Shown piece after piece: positions 15,746-25,434 of a stretch of DNA of 47,131 bases (the stretch's first letter is position 1; every line of letters starts with the position of its first letter). A model generated the notes under the pieces. That model was not told the origin of the DNA and did not search any database. It was given only the letters and a program-made list of their open reading frames with translations. The position numbers and the translations under genes were made by a program. The DNA comes from Clostridia bacterium (GTDB lineage Bacteria > Bacillota > Clostridia > Christensenellales > Borkfalkiaceae): contig JAGHJP010000051.1 in assembly GCA_017886575.1 (NCBI GenBank), positions 1 to 47,131 of the forward strand, in the 5' to 3' direction.

Positions 15746-16726
15746 TCAGCGGACGGAATTTTCGCGCAGGACGGTCAGGCGACGGCGGAAGGGATAGCGG
15801 GCGAGGACCTTTCCGCCGAGGTCCTCCCGCCGCATGTCGACCGCGCGGACGGCGGGATCCTCGTAAGTCGAATAGTAATAGACGCCCGCGTCGGCATTGC
15901 AGCAGGCGGAATAAATCGTTACCTCATACCCCTCTCCCGCGGCGGCGCACCCGCGGGGCTGAGAGACGAAGCCGAGAATGTGGAAAAACTGCGCGACGCT
16001 CTCCGCCTCGCCGGAGCCCGAAACGGCGTTGCGGGCGGCAAACGCCGCGCGCACGAAGCGGGAAGAAGAGGAGAGGTCGCCGGGCAGCCCCAACGCGCCC
16101 ATGCCGCGGCTGTACGCCCGCAACGGCAATTTTCGGGAAAAGGTATTTTTCGGTTCACGCGGGGAGAGCCCCATGAAGTCGTTCAGGCGGAACATCTGCA
16201 CGGGGAAGGGCGGTTCGTTGGTGAGCACGCCGACAGGATTTTCGTACAGACGCATTCCCTCGCCGGTGCATTCCAGCGTGACCGCCTCCTTGCGGTCGGC
16301 TATGAGCCAATGCAATTTGGCGGGGGGCATGCCCGCGTTGTACGGCTCATCGAGTACGGTTATGTTTTGCAAGGCGGCGGCTGCTTCGCGCACGGAGGCA
16401 CAACTTCCGAGCAAGTAGGGAATGAACTCGAACTGCGCCAGCCCGACTTTGTCCCCCTCCCCTTTGCCGTAAAAGGCGCTGCCGACGAAATTCAGCCCCG
16501 CGGCGCACAGCCCCTTTTCGTTGACGGCGTCATAATAAAGCGGAAATCCGTCCGGCACAAACGCCGTGCCGATCATGGCATAGTGCTCCCCCGCCTGCCC
16601 CGCATGGCGGAAGGAAAAGGGAAAGCGCCGCGGCGTTACCACGACCTCCTCGCCGTAAGACACATCGTTGTCGAGCGTCCGCCCGAAGTAAAAACTTTTC
16701 GTCTTATAACAAACCGCCGTACACAT
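15746..16726 (-). CDS. bsh: bile salt hydrolase-type choloylglycine hydrolase
   Basis: A 326-residue Ntn-hydrolase that would split glycine or taurine from conjugated bile salts. The start at 16726 puts the nucleophile at Cys2 (MCTAVCY), exposed after Met removal; GGAGGA lies 7 nt upstream. An in-frame ATG two codons earlier would bury the Cys. Other expected residues are present: Arg16 and Asp19 in FGRTLDND, Asn in AAGLNFVGSAFY, Asn170 in LTNEPPF and Arg in SSRFVRAAF. The VGLAQFEFIPYLLG stretch is close to Firmicutes bile salt hydrolases. Cytoplasmic, no signal peptide. Penicillin V acylase and N-acyl homoserine lactone acylase are relatives, so the substrate is probable, not proven. Confidence 0.85.
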   Translation of the reverse strand: MCTAVCYKTKSFYFGRTLDNDVSYGEEVVVTPRRFPFSFRHAGQAGEHYAMIGTAFVPDGFPLYYDAVNEKGLCAAGLNFVGSAFYGKGEGDKVGLAQFEFIPYLLGSCASVREAAAALQNITVLDEPYNAGMPPAKLHWLIADRKEAVTLECTGEGMRLYENPVGVLTNEPPFPVQMFRLNDFMGLSPREPKNTFSRKLPLRAYSRGMGALGLPGDLSSSSRFVRAAFAARNAVSGSGEAESVAQFFHILGFVSQPRGCAAAGEGYEVTIYSACCNADAGVYYYSTYEDPAVRAVDMRREDLGGKVLARYPFRRRLTVLRENSVR

Positions 16727-16915
16727 AAGCATTCCTCCGCCATCAGTATGCCCGTTCCGCCGATTTTTACGCGCAGCGCCATGCCGACGGCAAAAAAGAA
16801 AAAAAGCGCGAGCCGAATGCAACGCGCTTTGCAACATGGCACGGGGTGCAAGAGAAAACGGAGCCGACGCCCCGAAGTCCCGTCGACGGCAAAAAAGCGC
16901 ACGCCGAAAGATATG

Positions 16916-16948
16916 ACAAAAAGACCGATCGTGCGATCGGTCTTTTTT
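16916..16948 (-). terminator. terminator of tuf
   Basis: Minus strand: AAAGACCGATCG-CA-CGATCGGTCTTTTT, a long perfect stem about 25 nt after the tuf stop. Confidence 0.93.
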
Positions 16949-16972
16949 GGATACTGACAAATACAGTAAAAA

Positions 16973-18193
16973 TTACTTGATGAGCTTGGAGATAACGCCG
17001 GAGCCGACCGTTCTGCCGCCTTCGCGGATGGAGAAACGGAGCTGCTCTTCCATGGCAACGGGCTTGATGAGCTCGATGGTCATGTTGATGTTATCGCCGG
17101 GCATGACCATTTCCACGCCTTCGGGCAGCTGGATCTGACCGGTGACGTCCGTCGTTCTGATGAAGAACTGCGGTCTGTAGTGGTTGAAGAACGCCGTGTG
17201 ACGGCCGCCCTCTTCCTTCTTCAGAACGTAGACCTGTGCTTCGAACACGGTGTAGGTCTTAACGGTGCCGGGCTTCGCCAGAACCTGACCCTTTTCAATG
17301 CCGTTACGGTCGATGCCGCGGAGCAGAGCGCCGACGTTGAAACCGGCTTCCGCAACGTCGAGGGACTTGTGGAACATTTCGAGACCGGTGATGGTCGTGC
17401 CGATGGGCTTGTCGACCAAACCGACGATTTCGGCGGGATCGCCGACGCGCGCGCAGCCTCTCTCCACACGACCGGTGGCAACGGTGCCGCGGCCGGAGAT
17501 GGTGAACACGTCTTCAACGGGCATCAGGAAAGGCTTGCTCTCGTCGCGGACGGGCGTCGGGATGTAGTTGTCCACGGCGTCCATGAGCTCGAGGATGCAC
17601 TTGCACTCTTCGGAAGCCAGAACTTCGGCATCGGAAGCGTCGGAAGAAGCCTTTTCGAGGGCTTTCAGCGCGGAACCCCTGATGATCGGGATGTCGTCGC
17701 CGGGGAAGTCATAGGAGCTCAAAAGCTCTCTGATCTCCATCTCGACGAGTTCGAGCAGTTCGGGGTCGTCGAGCTGGTCGCACTTGTTCAGGAACACGAC
17801 GATGTAGGGCACGCCGACCTGACGGGCGAGCAGGATGTGCTCACGGGTCTGGGGCATGGGACCGTCGGTCGCAGCGACGACGAGGATGGCGCCGTCCATC
17901 TGCGCGGCACCCGTGATCATGTTCTTGACATAGTCGGCATGTCCGGGGCAGTCAACGTGCGCATAGTGACGCTTTTCGGTCTCGTATTCGACGTGCGCGG
18001 TGTTGATCGTGATACCGCGGGCTTTCTCTTCGGGCGCCTTATCGATATCGTCGTACTTCATCTTTTGCGCCTCACCCTTGCGAGCGAGCGTCATCGTGAT
18101 AGCAGCCGTCAACGTAGTCTTGCCGTGGTCAACGTGACCGATCGTACCGATGTTCACGTGCGGCTTACTGTTGTCGTACTTCGCTTTAGCCAT
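16973..18193 (-). CDS. tuf: elongation factor Tu
   Basis: A 406-residue GTPase that brings aminoacyl-tRNA to the ribosome. The G1 motif GHVDHGKT, G3 DCPGHADY, G4 NKCD and G5 GSALKAL are all present, with switch I around [13 protein letters not shown]. It is about ten residues longer than most EF-Tu because of an acidic insert ([17 protein letters not shown]) after G5 in domain I. The ATG at 18193 follows GGAGGA at normal spacing. It is the last gene of the str cluster, but it has its own promoter (18283-18311), so it can be made independently of fusA. Confidence 0.98.
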   Translation of the reverse strand: MAKAKYDNSKPHVNIGTIGHVDHGKTTLTAAITMTLARKGEAQKMKYDDIDKAPEEKARGITINTAHVEYETEKRHYAHVDCPGHADYVKNMITGAAQMDGAILVVAATDGPMPQTREHILLARQVGVPYIVVFLNKCDQLDDPELLELVEMEIRELLSSYDFPGDDIPIIRGSALKALEKASSDASDAEVLASEECKCILELMDAVDNYIPTPVRDESKPFLMPVEDVFTISGRGTVATGRVERGCARVGDPAEIVGLVDKPIGTTITGLEMFHKSLDVAEAGFNVGALLRGIDRNGIEKGQVLAKPGTVKTYTVFEAQVYVLKKEEGGRHTAFFNHYRPQFFIRTTDVTGQIQLPEGVEMVMPGDNINMTIELIKPVAMEEQLRFSIREGGRTVGSGVISKLIK

Positions 18194-18282
18194 AATTAAA
18201 ATCCTCCAAATTTTTATGATTTTGAAAATGTTAAACTTGTTACAGCCGACCATCAACAATGTGAAGTCGCTCTTACGGTTCT

Positions 18283-18311
18283 ATTATATATTAAAACGAC
18301 AAGTTTATCAA
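18283..18311 (-). promoter_or_regulatory. internal promoter of tuf
   Basis: Minus strand: -35 TTGATA, 17-nt spacer, -10 TATAAT, giving an 85-nt leader. The leader contains GACTTCACATT, also present in the rpsL leader. Confidence 0.75.
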
Positions 18312-18348
18312 ACGTTTTAATACGTTTTTTTCGATTTTTTTTAATTTT

Positions 18349-18386
18349 CCGTCCCGTTTTTACACTTTCGCGCCCGAACGGGACGG
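18349..18386. other. stem-loop between fusA and tuf
   Basis: Perfect 10-bp arms CCGTCCCGTT and AACGGGACGG around an 18-nt loop, about 15 nt after the fusA stop. On the minus strand it is followed by an A-rich rather than T-rich run, so it is a weak terminator or an mRNA 3'-end or processing hairpin. Confidence 0.55.
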
Positions 18387-18401
18387 CATTGCGTCAAAGC
18401 C

Positions 18402-20483
18402 TTATGCCTTCTTGCCGCGCTTGGCGATGATCTCCTCCGCGACCGAGCGGGGCACTTCGGCATAGTGGTCGAACTGCATGGTGAACTGCCCTCTGCCCTG
18501 CGTTCTCGAACGCAGGTCGGTGGCATAGCCGAACATCTCGCTCAGAGGCACTTCGGCGTCGATGACCTTGGCGCCGCTCCTGTCGTCCGTGCCGACGATG
18601 GTGCCGCGGCGGGAGGACACGTTGCCCATGAGGTCGCCGAAGTAGTCTTCGGGCGTGACGATCTCCACCTTCATGATGGGCTCCAGCAAAACGGGCTTCG
18701 CGGTAGCCATGCCGTTCTTGAACGCCATGGAACCCGCCACTTTGAACGCCTGTTCGGAGGAGTCGACTTCGTGGTAACTTCCGTCGTAGACGACGACCTT
18801 GAAGTCCACCACTTCATAACCGGCGAGATATCCATTCGCCGCCGCCTCGCGGATGCCCTTGTCGATGGCGGGAATGTATTCCTTGGGAATGGAACCGCCG
18901 ACCGTGGCGTCCTCGAAGACATAGCCCGAACCGGGCTCTCCGGGGATGAGGTGGATCTTGCAGTGACCGTACTGCCCTTTACCGCCGGACTGGTGCTTGT
19001 ACAGCCCTTCGGCGTCGACGGCGTTGCGGAAGGTCTCGCGGTAAGCGACCTGCGGCGCGCCGACGTTGGCTTCGACATGGAATTCACGCAGCAGGCGGTC
19101 GACGATGATGTCGAGGTGCAGCTCACCCATGCCCGCGATGATGGTCTGACCCGTTTCGGCGTCCGTCCACGTCTTGAACGTGGGATCCTCCGCCGCAAGT
19201 TTGACGAGGCCTTCCACCATCTTCTCCTGCCCCGCCTTGGTCTTGGGTTCCAGGGAGAGCTGGATGACGGGTTCGGGGAACTCCATCTTTTCGAGGATGA
19301 TGGGATGGGCGGAGTCGCACAGCGTGTCGCCCGTGGTCGTGTATTTCAGACCGACGATGGCGCAGATGTCGCCCGAATAGACGGTGTCGATGTCCTTTCT
19401 CTCGTTGGCGTGCATCTGCACGAGGCGGCCGACGCGCTCCTTCTTGTCCTTGGTGGAGTTATAGCAGTACGAACCGGACTGCAGATAGCCCGAATAGCAA
19501 CGGAAGTAAGCGAGGTTGCCCACAAAGGGGTCGGTGGCGATCTTGAACGCCAGCCCGGAGAAGGGCTCCTCGTCGGACGTTTTGCGGATCTCTTCGGCGT
19601 CCGTGTCGGGGTTGACGCCCTTCACGTGGTCGACGTCGAGAGGGCTGGGCAGGTAATCGATGACGGCGTCCAAAAGGAACTGCACGCCCTTGTTTCTGTA
19701 AGACGAACCGCACAGCATGGGAACGATCTCGATGGCGAGCGTTCTCTTTCTGAGGCCCTTTTTGATGTCCTCGGGAGAGAGGTCGCCCTGGTCGAAGAAC
19801 TTCTCCATGAGCTCGTCGTCGGCTTCCGCCGCCGCTTCGACCATCTTCGCGCGATATTCGTTGGCGAGGTCGAGCATGTCCTCGGGAATGGCTTCCTTGC
19901 GGAAGTCCTTGCCGAGGTCGTCGTAGTAAATTTCCGCCTCCATGTTGATGAGGTCGATGATGCCGCGGAAGGTGTCTTCCTTGCCGATGGGCAGTTCGAT
20001 GGGGACGGGGTTAGCGCCGAGGCGCTCTTTGATCATCTTTTCGACGTTGAAGAAGTTGGCGCCGTTGATATCCATCTTATTGACGTAAGCGATGCGGGGG
20101 ACGCGGTAAGTGTCCGCCTGACGCCAGACCGTTTCGGACTGGGGCTCCACGCCGCCTTTGGCGCAGAACGTGGCGACCGTGCCGTCGAGCACGCGCAGGG
20201 AGCGTTCGACCTCGACCGTGAAATCGACGTGTCCCGGGGTGTCGATGATGTTGAAACGGTAGCCCTTCCACTGACAGGTGGTCGCGGCGGAAGTGATGGT
20301 GATGCCGCGTTCCTGTTCCTGTACCATCCAGTCCATGGTGGCGGCGCCTTCGTGCACTTCGCCGATCTTATGCGTCTTACCCGTGTAGAACAGGATGCGC
20401 TCGGTGGTCGTCGTTTTGCCGGCATCGATGTGCGCCATGATGCCGAAGTTTCTGGTATGATATAAGTCAAATTCTCTGGGCAT
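18402..20483 (-). CDS. fusA: elongation factor G
   Basis: A 693-residue translocation GTPase of the usual length. Domain I has G1 [12 protein letters not shown], switch [12 protein letters not shown]3 DTPGHVDF and G4 NKMD. Domain II contains the [10 protein letters not shown] region. Domain III/IV segments include [24 protein letters not shown] and [13 protein letters not shown] (domain IV). Domain V ends with [20 protein letters not shown]. Positions around the fusidic acid pocket look unremarkable by eye. TGAGGAG precedes the ATG. It follows rpsG by 16 nt, so the two are cotranscribed. Confidence 0.98.
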   Translation of the reverse strand: MPREFDLYHTRNFGIMAHIDAGKTTTTERILFYTGKTHKIGEVHEGAATMDWMVQEQERGITITSAATTCQWKGYRFNIIDTPGHVDFTVEVERSLRVLDGTVATFCAKGGVEPQSETVWRQADTYRVPRIAYVNKMDINGANFFNVEKMIKERLGANPVPIELPIGKEDTFRGIIDLINMEAEIYYDDLGKDFRKEAIPEDMLDLANEYRAKMVEAAAEADDELMEKFFDQGDLSPEDIKKGLRKRTLAIEIVPMLCGSSYRNKGVQFLLDAVIDYLPSPLDVDHVKGVNPDTDAEEIRKTSDEEPFSGLAFKIATDPFVGNLAYFRCYSGYLQSGSYCYNSTKDKKERVGRLVQMHANERKDIDTVYSGDICAIVGLKYTTTGDTLCDSAHPIILEKMEFPEPVIQLSLEPKTKAGQEKMVEGLVKLAAEDPTFKTWTDAETGQTIIAGMGELHLDIIVDRLLREFHVEANVGAPQVAYRETFRNAVDAEGLYKHQSGGKGQYGHCKIHLIPGEPGSGYVFEDATVGGSIPKEYIPAIDKGIREAAANGYLAGYEVVDFKVVVYDGSYHEVDSSEQAFKVAGSMAFKNGMATAKPVLLEPIMKVEIVTPEDYFGDLMGNVSSRRGTIVGTDDRSGAKVIDAEVPLSEMFGYATDLRSRTQGRGQFTMQFDHYAEVPRSVAEEIIAKRGKKA

Positions 20484-20499
20484 ACTTTGGGCTCCTCAG

Positions 20500-20970
20500 T
20501 TAAAACTTGAAGTGCGCGAAAGCCTTGTTCGCTTCCGCCATTCTGTGCGTTTCTTCTTTCTTCTTGACGGAACCGCCCGCATTGTTGTAAGCGTCCATGA
20601 GTTCCGCGGCGAGTTTGTTTGCCATGCCCCGCTCGCTGCGCTTTTTCGTGTTGATGACGATCCAGCGGATGGCGAGGGTCTGCCGGCGCTCGGGCCGGAT
20701 CTCGATCGGCACCTGATAGTTGGCGCCGCCCACGCGGCGCGCCTTGACCTCGACCATGGGCATAACGTTGTTCATCGCCTGATTGAAAATTTCCATGGCG
20801 TCCGCTTTGAGTTTCGCCTGCATCTGTTCGAACGCTTCATAGACGATTCTCTGCGCGACGCTCTTTTCCCCGTCCTGCATGATCTGGTTGATGAGCTTGG
20901 TCACCACCTTGCTGTTGTATACGGGATCGGGCAATACGTCTCTTTTGGGTACTTTACCTCTTCTGGGCAT
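20500..20970 (-). CDS. rpsG: 30S ribosomal protein S7
   Basis: A 156-residue primary assembly protein of the 16S rRNA 3' domain. It has the S7 signature near the N-terminus ([33 protein letters not shown]), [17 protein letters not shown] in the beta ribbon, and [21 protein letters not shown] with [13 protein letters not shown] at the end. AAGGAGGATC precedes the ATG. The 222-nt spacer from rpsL is long and structured, in a position where S7 autoregulation of the str mRNA is known in other bacteria. Confidence 0.98.
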   Translation of the reverse strand: MPRRGKVPKRDVLPDPVYNSKVVTKLINQIMQDGEKSVAQRIVYEAFEQMQAKLKADAMEIFNQAMNNVMPMVEVKARRVGGANYQVPIEIRPERRQTLAIRWIVINTKKRSERGMANKLAAELMDAYNNAGGSVKKKEETHRMAEANKAFAHFKF

Positions 20971-21192
20971 CGTAGGGATCCTCCTTAAATTATTTTTTGA
21001 TTCGAGGGCTGATGAGCTTACCCCTCAGTACAGCTATCGCTTGCCGCCGCGCGGGCGGTAGCGAACCTTCTGCGGAGAACGCTGCTTCTCCGCATACTGC
21101 CTACTTTTTATCGGGGTATCTCAAAGAAATATATTCCGAATTTGAAGTAGGAGCGAAAATTGTTTTACGTCGTTTTCTTTTTTAAGAAAAAA
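20971..21192 (-). promoter_or_regulatory. structured rpsL-rpsG intercistronic RNA
   Basis: Three stems are visible: TGCGGAGAA/TTCTCCGCA (21071-21094, perfect 9 bp), a GCTA..CCGCC/GGCGG..TAGC stem (about 21033-21062), and GAGGG/CCCTC (21004-21026) just before the rpsG ribosome-binding site. Candidate S7 autoregulatory site. Confidence 0.45.
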
Positions 21193-21564
21193 TTACTTGG
21201 GGCGTTTTGCGCCGTACTTGGAGCGCGCCTGCTTGCGGTTGGCGACGCCTGCCGTATCGAGCGCGCCGCGCACGATGTGATAACGCACGCCGGGCAGATC
21301 CTTAACACGTCCGCCGCGGACGAGCACGGAGCTGTGCTCCTGCAGGTTGTGACCTTCGCCCGGGATGTACACGACGCCTTCCTGCTTGTTGGTCAGGCGG
21401 ACGCGCGCGATCTTACGGAGCGCCGAGTTGGGCTTCTTGGGCGTGGTGGTCGTCACGGACAGACAGACCCCGCGCTTCTGCGGACAATTGTCCAGGATAG
21501 GGCTCTTGGACTTGTAGGTCTGTTTCTCTCTGCCGTATTTGATCAGCTGATTGATGGTGGGCAT
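21193..21564 (-). CDS. rpsL: 30S ribosomal protein S12
   Basis: A 123-residue decoding-centre protein. The start is [22 protein letters not shown]. The conserved loops [11 protein letters not shown] and [15 protein letters not shown] carry the lysines (K42/K43 and K88 in E. coli numbering) whose change gives streptomycin resistance; both look wild type. AAGGAGGTAAAAA precedes the ATG. It is the first gene of the str operon. Confidence 0.98.
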   Translation of the reverse strand: MPTINQLIKYGREKQTYKSKSPILDNCPQKRGVCLSVTTTTPKKPNSALRKIARVRLTNKQEGVVYIPGEGHNLQEHSSVLVRGGRVKDLPGVRYHIVRGALDTAGVANRKQARSKYGAKRPK

Positions 21565-21699
21565 TTTTTACCTCCTTACAAAATTTGGAATATATTTCTC
21601 CGAAATTGCCTCGAAAGCAATTTAAGAAGACGAAGGGAACTATATATAATAATGTGAAGTCCCCGCAGGGCGCAATACACCCCATGAGACAGCTTGATT

Positions 21700-21729
21700 A
21701 TTTTAACACCCCGCAGGGGGTTTTGTCAA
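21700..21729 (-). promoter_or_regulatory. promoter of the str operon
   Basis: Minus strand: -35 TTGACA, 18-nt spacer, -10 TAAAAT. The spacer is largely the near-palindrome CCCCCTGCGGGG. A second CCCTGCGGGG lies downstream in the leader at 21661-21670. Confidence 0.7.
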
Positions 21730-21967
21730 ACGAATTGCACAAAAAAATCGGCGGGAACGCAAAAAAATTTTTGCCGTACCCGCCGTTTTCTCCTTTTTTC
21801 CGCGCCTTTGCCCCCGCGGCGCGAAAGCGCGGGGCGGACACGGGGCGTCCCTTTTTTGCTTTCCGCGCAGGCATGCCCCTCTCTTTTCCCTTCTCCGCCG
21901 CCCGCGGACCTTGCCGCAAAAGGCATTTTTCCGCAAAAATGCGGGCATGGGTGCGGGAAGGGGCGCG
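21730..21967. other. GC-rich gene-free spacer
   Basis: Between the str promoter and the end of the TVP38-like gene; no gene seen. Two members of the CATGCCCG family lie at 21870-21879 and 21941-21950, arranged as at 1841-1880. A CCGCAAAAATGCGG hairpin overlaps the second, and a GCGCGAAAGCGC hairpin lies near 21820. No clear terminator with a T run was found for the TVP38-like gene. Confidence 0.5.
21870..21950. repeat. CATGCCCG-family repeat pair
   Basis: GGCATGCCCCTCTCTTTT begins at 21870 and GCGGGCATGGGT at 21941. The first copy at 1841-1880 reads GGCATGCCCCTATTCTTTT and GCGGGCATGGGTT, so the two loci look related over both halves. Confidence 0.6.
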
Positions 21968-22864
21968 TCAGTCCTTTTTCTTACGGAAGAAAAGTTTTTC
22001 GACGAGGGCGTAGATCCTTTTGTTGAACACCACGCCGAGAACGCCGAGAACGAGGAACACGCCGAACACGATGCCCGCGGCGACATAATTCCCTTCGAGC
22101 AGGGCCTCGACGGTAAACGTGGAACTGACGACGGACGGAATGCGGGCGATGGAAGAGACGATCATGAACTTCCACATCTTCACGCGGGTGAGCGGAATGA
22201 AATAGATGAGAATGTCCTTGGGGATGCCGGGAATGAGGAAGATGAAGAAGAGCGCGACCAGCGCGCGGTCGGGGTCGTTGAGTATTTTCAGGTATTTGTA
22301 TTGCTTTTGGCTGACGTTCTCGCGCACGTATGCCCCGCCCAAAAGGCGCACCAGCCCGAAGATGACAAGCGTGCCGATGTTCAGCCCGACCAGGCAGAGG
22401 ACCAGCCCGCCGAACGTGCCGTAGAGCGCGCCGCTCGCAAGTTCGACGATCTCGCCCGGGATGAACGCCACGACGACCTGCAAGATCTGTATGAGCAGGA
22501 GAATGAGCACGCCGACGAACCCCGTGCCGCGCAACCTTTCGATGAATTCGTTCCGCCCTTCCGGCGTGCCCAGATATTGAAAATCGTCGTAGAAATACAC
22601 GAATATAAAAATGAATACGCCGAGCAGCAGGACGGCGGCGACGATGTTGACGACGATGTTCGCCCTGTGCGCGCGGCGGGATCTTTTGCCGTCCCCTTCC
22701 GCGGGCGCCCCTTCCGTCCCTTCCGCGGGCGCGGAGCCGCCTTCCGTTTCCACGCTCTCCGGTGCGCTTGCCGCGTCTGCCGCGCTTGCCGCAGGTTGAG
22801 CGCCCGCCTCGTTTTCCCCGCCTTCCGGCGGACAATTTTTTTTCTCCTCTTCTTCGGTTCCCAT
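21968..22864 (-). CDS. TVP38/TMEM64 (VTT-domain) membrane protein
   Basis: A 298-residue protein. The first 75 residues are cytoplasmic low-complexity sequence rich in Glu, Ala and Pro. A membrane segment (about 80-100) is followed by the VTT/SNARE-associated core: VVAFIPGEIVELASGALYG, GLNIGTLVIFGLVRLLGG, and a second half with FIFLIPGIPKDILIYFIPL and SSIARIPSVV. Five or six membrane segments in all. DedA/VTT proteins are linked to lipid scrambling and undecaprenyl phosphate recycling; the exact substrate here is unknown. The Ala/Glu/Pro-rich tail is unusually long. It has its own promoter and runs divergently from pgk. Confidence 0.87.
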   Translation of the reverse strand: MGTEEEEKKNCPPEGGENEAGAQPAASAADAASAPESVETEGGSAPAEGTEGAPAEGDGKRSRRAHRANIVVNIVAAVLLLGVFIFIFVYFYDDFQYLGTPEGRNEFIERLRGTGFVGVLILLLIQILQVVVAFIPGEIVELASGALYGTFGGLVLCLVGLNIGTLVIFGLVRLLGGAYVRENVSQKQYKYLKILNDPDRALVALFFIFLIPGIPKDILIYFIPLTRVKMWKFMIVSSIARIPSVVSSTFTVEALLEGNYVAAGIVFGVFLVLGVLGVVFNKRIYALVEKLFFRKKKD

Positions 22865-22896
22865 ACAAGTCCCCCTTACGCAAAAACTGTACCGTC

Positions 22897-22926
22897 ATTA
22901 TACCACGGCGGCGGGAAAAATAGCAA
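22897..22926 (-). promoter_or_regulatory. promoter of the VTT-domain gene
   Basis: Minus strand: -35 TTGCTA, 18-nt spacer, -10 TATAAT; leader about 25 nt. Confidence 0.65.
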
Positions 22927-23016
22927 ACGATTTGCGAAAACCGATAAAAACAAATATTTTTTCGCATAAAAAAGCAACTTTTTCCGCCGCAAAACGGTAA
23001 AAGTTCCCTTATATTC

Positions 23017-23045
23017 TTGACAAAAAAAGGAAAAAAGACTAAAAT
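23017..23045 (+). promoter_or_regulatory. promoter of pgk-tpiA
   Basis: -35 TTGACA, 17-nt A-rich spacer, -10 TAAAAT; leader about 47 nt. Confidence 0.75.
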
Positions 23046-23098
23046 AAAACCGTTAAAATCAAAAATAAAAATCTTTTGTTGCAAGGAGAGTTTGATTT

Positions 23099-24421
<1,323 letters not shown>

Positions 24422-24433
24422 TCATACGCGAAA

Positions 24434-24466
24434 AACAGGCTGAAATTCTTTCCGTTTCGGCCTGTT
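24434..24466. other. stem-loop between pgk and tpiA
   Basis: AACAGGCTGAAA (24434-24445) pairs with TTTCGGCCTGTT (24455-24466), 12 bp with one wobble. There is no T run, so it more likely stabilises or separates the mRNA than terminates. Confidence 0.5.
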
Positions 24467-24525
24467 GCCGCGTTCTACGGACTTACATACAAAAAAATCA
24501 TTGCTAAGGAGTCAGAGATTCGGAT

Positions 24526-25269
24526 ATGAGAAAACCTTTTATTGCAGGCAACTGGAAGATGAACATGACGGCGGAGAGCGGCGCGGCGCTCATCAAGGAA
24601 CTGCGCCCCCTCGTGAAGGAGGCAAAATGCGACGTGGCGCTGTGCGTGCCCGCCATCCTCATTCCCGCCATGGTCAAAGCCGCCAAGGGTTCGCGCATCA
24701 AGATCGGCGCGGAAAACGTGCACTGGGCGGAAAAGGGCGCCTTTACTGGCGAGATCTCCGTGAACATGCTCAAAGAGTACGGCGTGAAGTACGTCATCGT
24801 CGGGCACAGCGAACGCCGTCAATACTTCGGCGAAACGGACGAAACGGTCAATAAGCGCACGCTCGCCGCGCTGGCGGGCGGGCTGACCCCCATCGTGTGC
24901 GTGGGCGAGACGTTGGAAGAGCGCGAGAGCGGCAAGACCAACGCCGTTCTGGACCGCCAGCTCGAAGAGGGCCTGAAGGGCGTGGAGGACCTGACCAAGC
25001 TGGTCATCGCCTACGAGCCCGTCTGGGCGATCGGCACGGGCAGGACGGCGACGGACGAACAGGCGGAGGAGACCATCGGCTACATCCGCAAAAAACTCTC
25101 CAAACTGTTCTCCCGCAAGGAAGCCAACCGCGTGCGCATCCAATACGGCGGTTCGATGAACGCCAAGAACTGCAAGGGACTGATGGCGCAGCCCGACATC
25201 GACGGCGGGCTCATCGGCGGCGCGTCGCTGACCACCGATTTTGCGACCATCGTCAATTTCGACAAATAA
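24526..25269 (+). CDS. tpiA: triosephosphate isomerase
   Basis: A 247-residue TIM barrel interconverting dihydroxyacetone phosphate and glyceraldehyde-3-phosphate. Lys in AGNWKMN, the catalytic His in VIVGHSERR, the catalytic Glu and hinged loop in AYEPVWAIGTG, and the phosphate-binding YGGSM and LIGGASL are all present. Normal length. It lies in the pgk transcript and is closed by a strong terminator; gap and eno are not in the window. Confidence 0.98.
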   Translation: MRKPFIAGNWKMNMTAESGAALIKELRPLVKEAKCDVALCVPAILIPAMVKAAKGSRIKIGAENVHWAEKGAFTGEISVNMLKEYGVKYVIVGHSERRQYFGETDETVNKRTLAALAGGLTPIVCVGETLEERESGKTNAVLDRQLEEGLKGVEDLTKLVIAYEPVWAIGTGRTATDEQAEETIGYIRKKLSKLFSRKEANRVRIQYGGSMNAKNCKGLMAQPDIDGGLIGGASLTTDFATIVNFDK

Positions 25270-25289
25270 GTTTTACCGTTCCATACGTT

Positions 25290-25329
25290 GCCGCCCCGCT
25301 TTTTCGAAAAAAGCGGGGCGGCGTTTTTT
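25290..25329 (+). terminator. terminator of pgk-tpiA
   Basis: GCCGCCCCGCTTTTT-CG-AAAAAAGCGGGGCGGC followed by GTTTTTTC, 21 nt after the tpiA stop. Confidence 0.93.
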
Positions 25330-25366
25330 CCGCCGCGATTTTCTTATGAAAAGGACTTTCCAACGG

Positions 25367-25395
25367 TTGCTAATTTTCTGCGTTTGATATATAAT
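25367..25395 (+). promoter_or_regulatory. promoter of gpmI
   Basis: -35 TTGCTA, 17-nt spacer, -10 TATAAT, directly after the tpiA terminator; gpmI is thus a separate unit. Confidence 0.7.
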
Positions 25396-25434
25396 AATAG
25401 GCGACGAAAAGTTTATGAAAGAGGTAAAAAATTC

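Noticed and set aside
16784-16897. Direct repeat CGACGGCAAAAAAG about 100 bp apart upstream of the bile salt hydrolase gene
   Set aside because: Only 14 bp of low-complexity sequence; no promoter or symmetry associated with it.
21698-22086. Overlapping minus-strand frames in the str-VTT spacer
   Set aside because: Arg/Gly/Ala-rich chance frames in GC-rich DNA with no start signals; the region holds repeats and hairpins instead.
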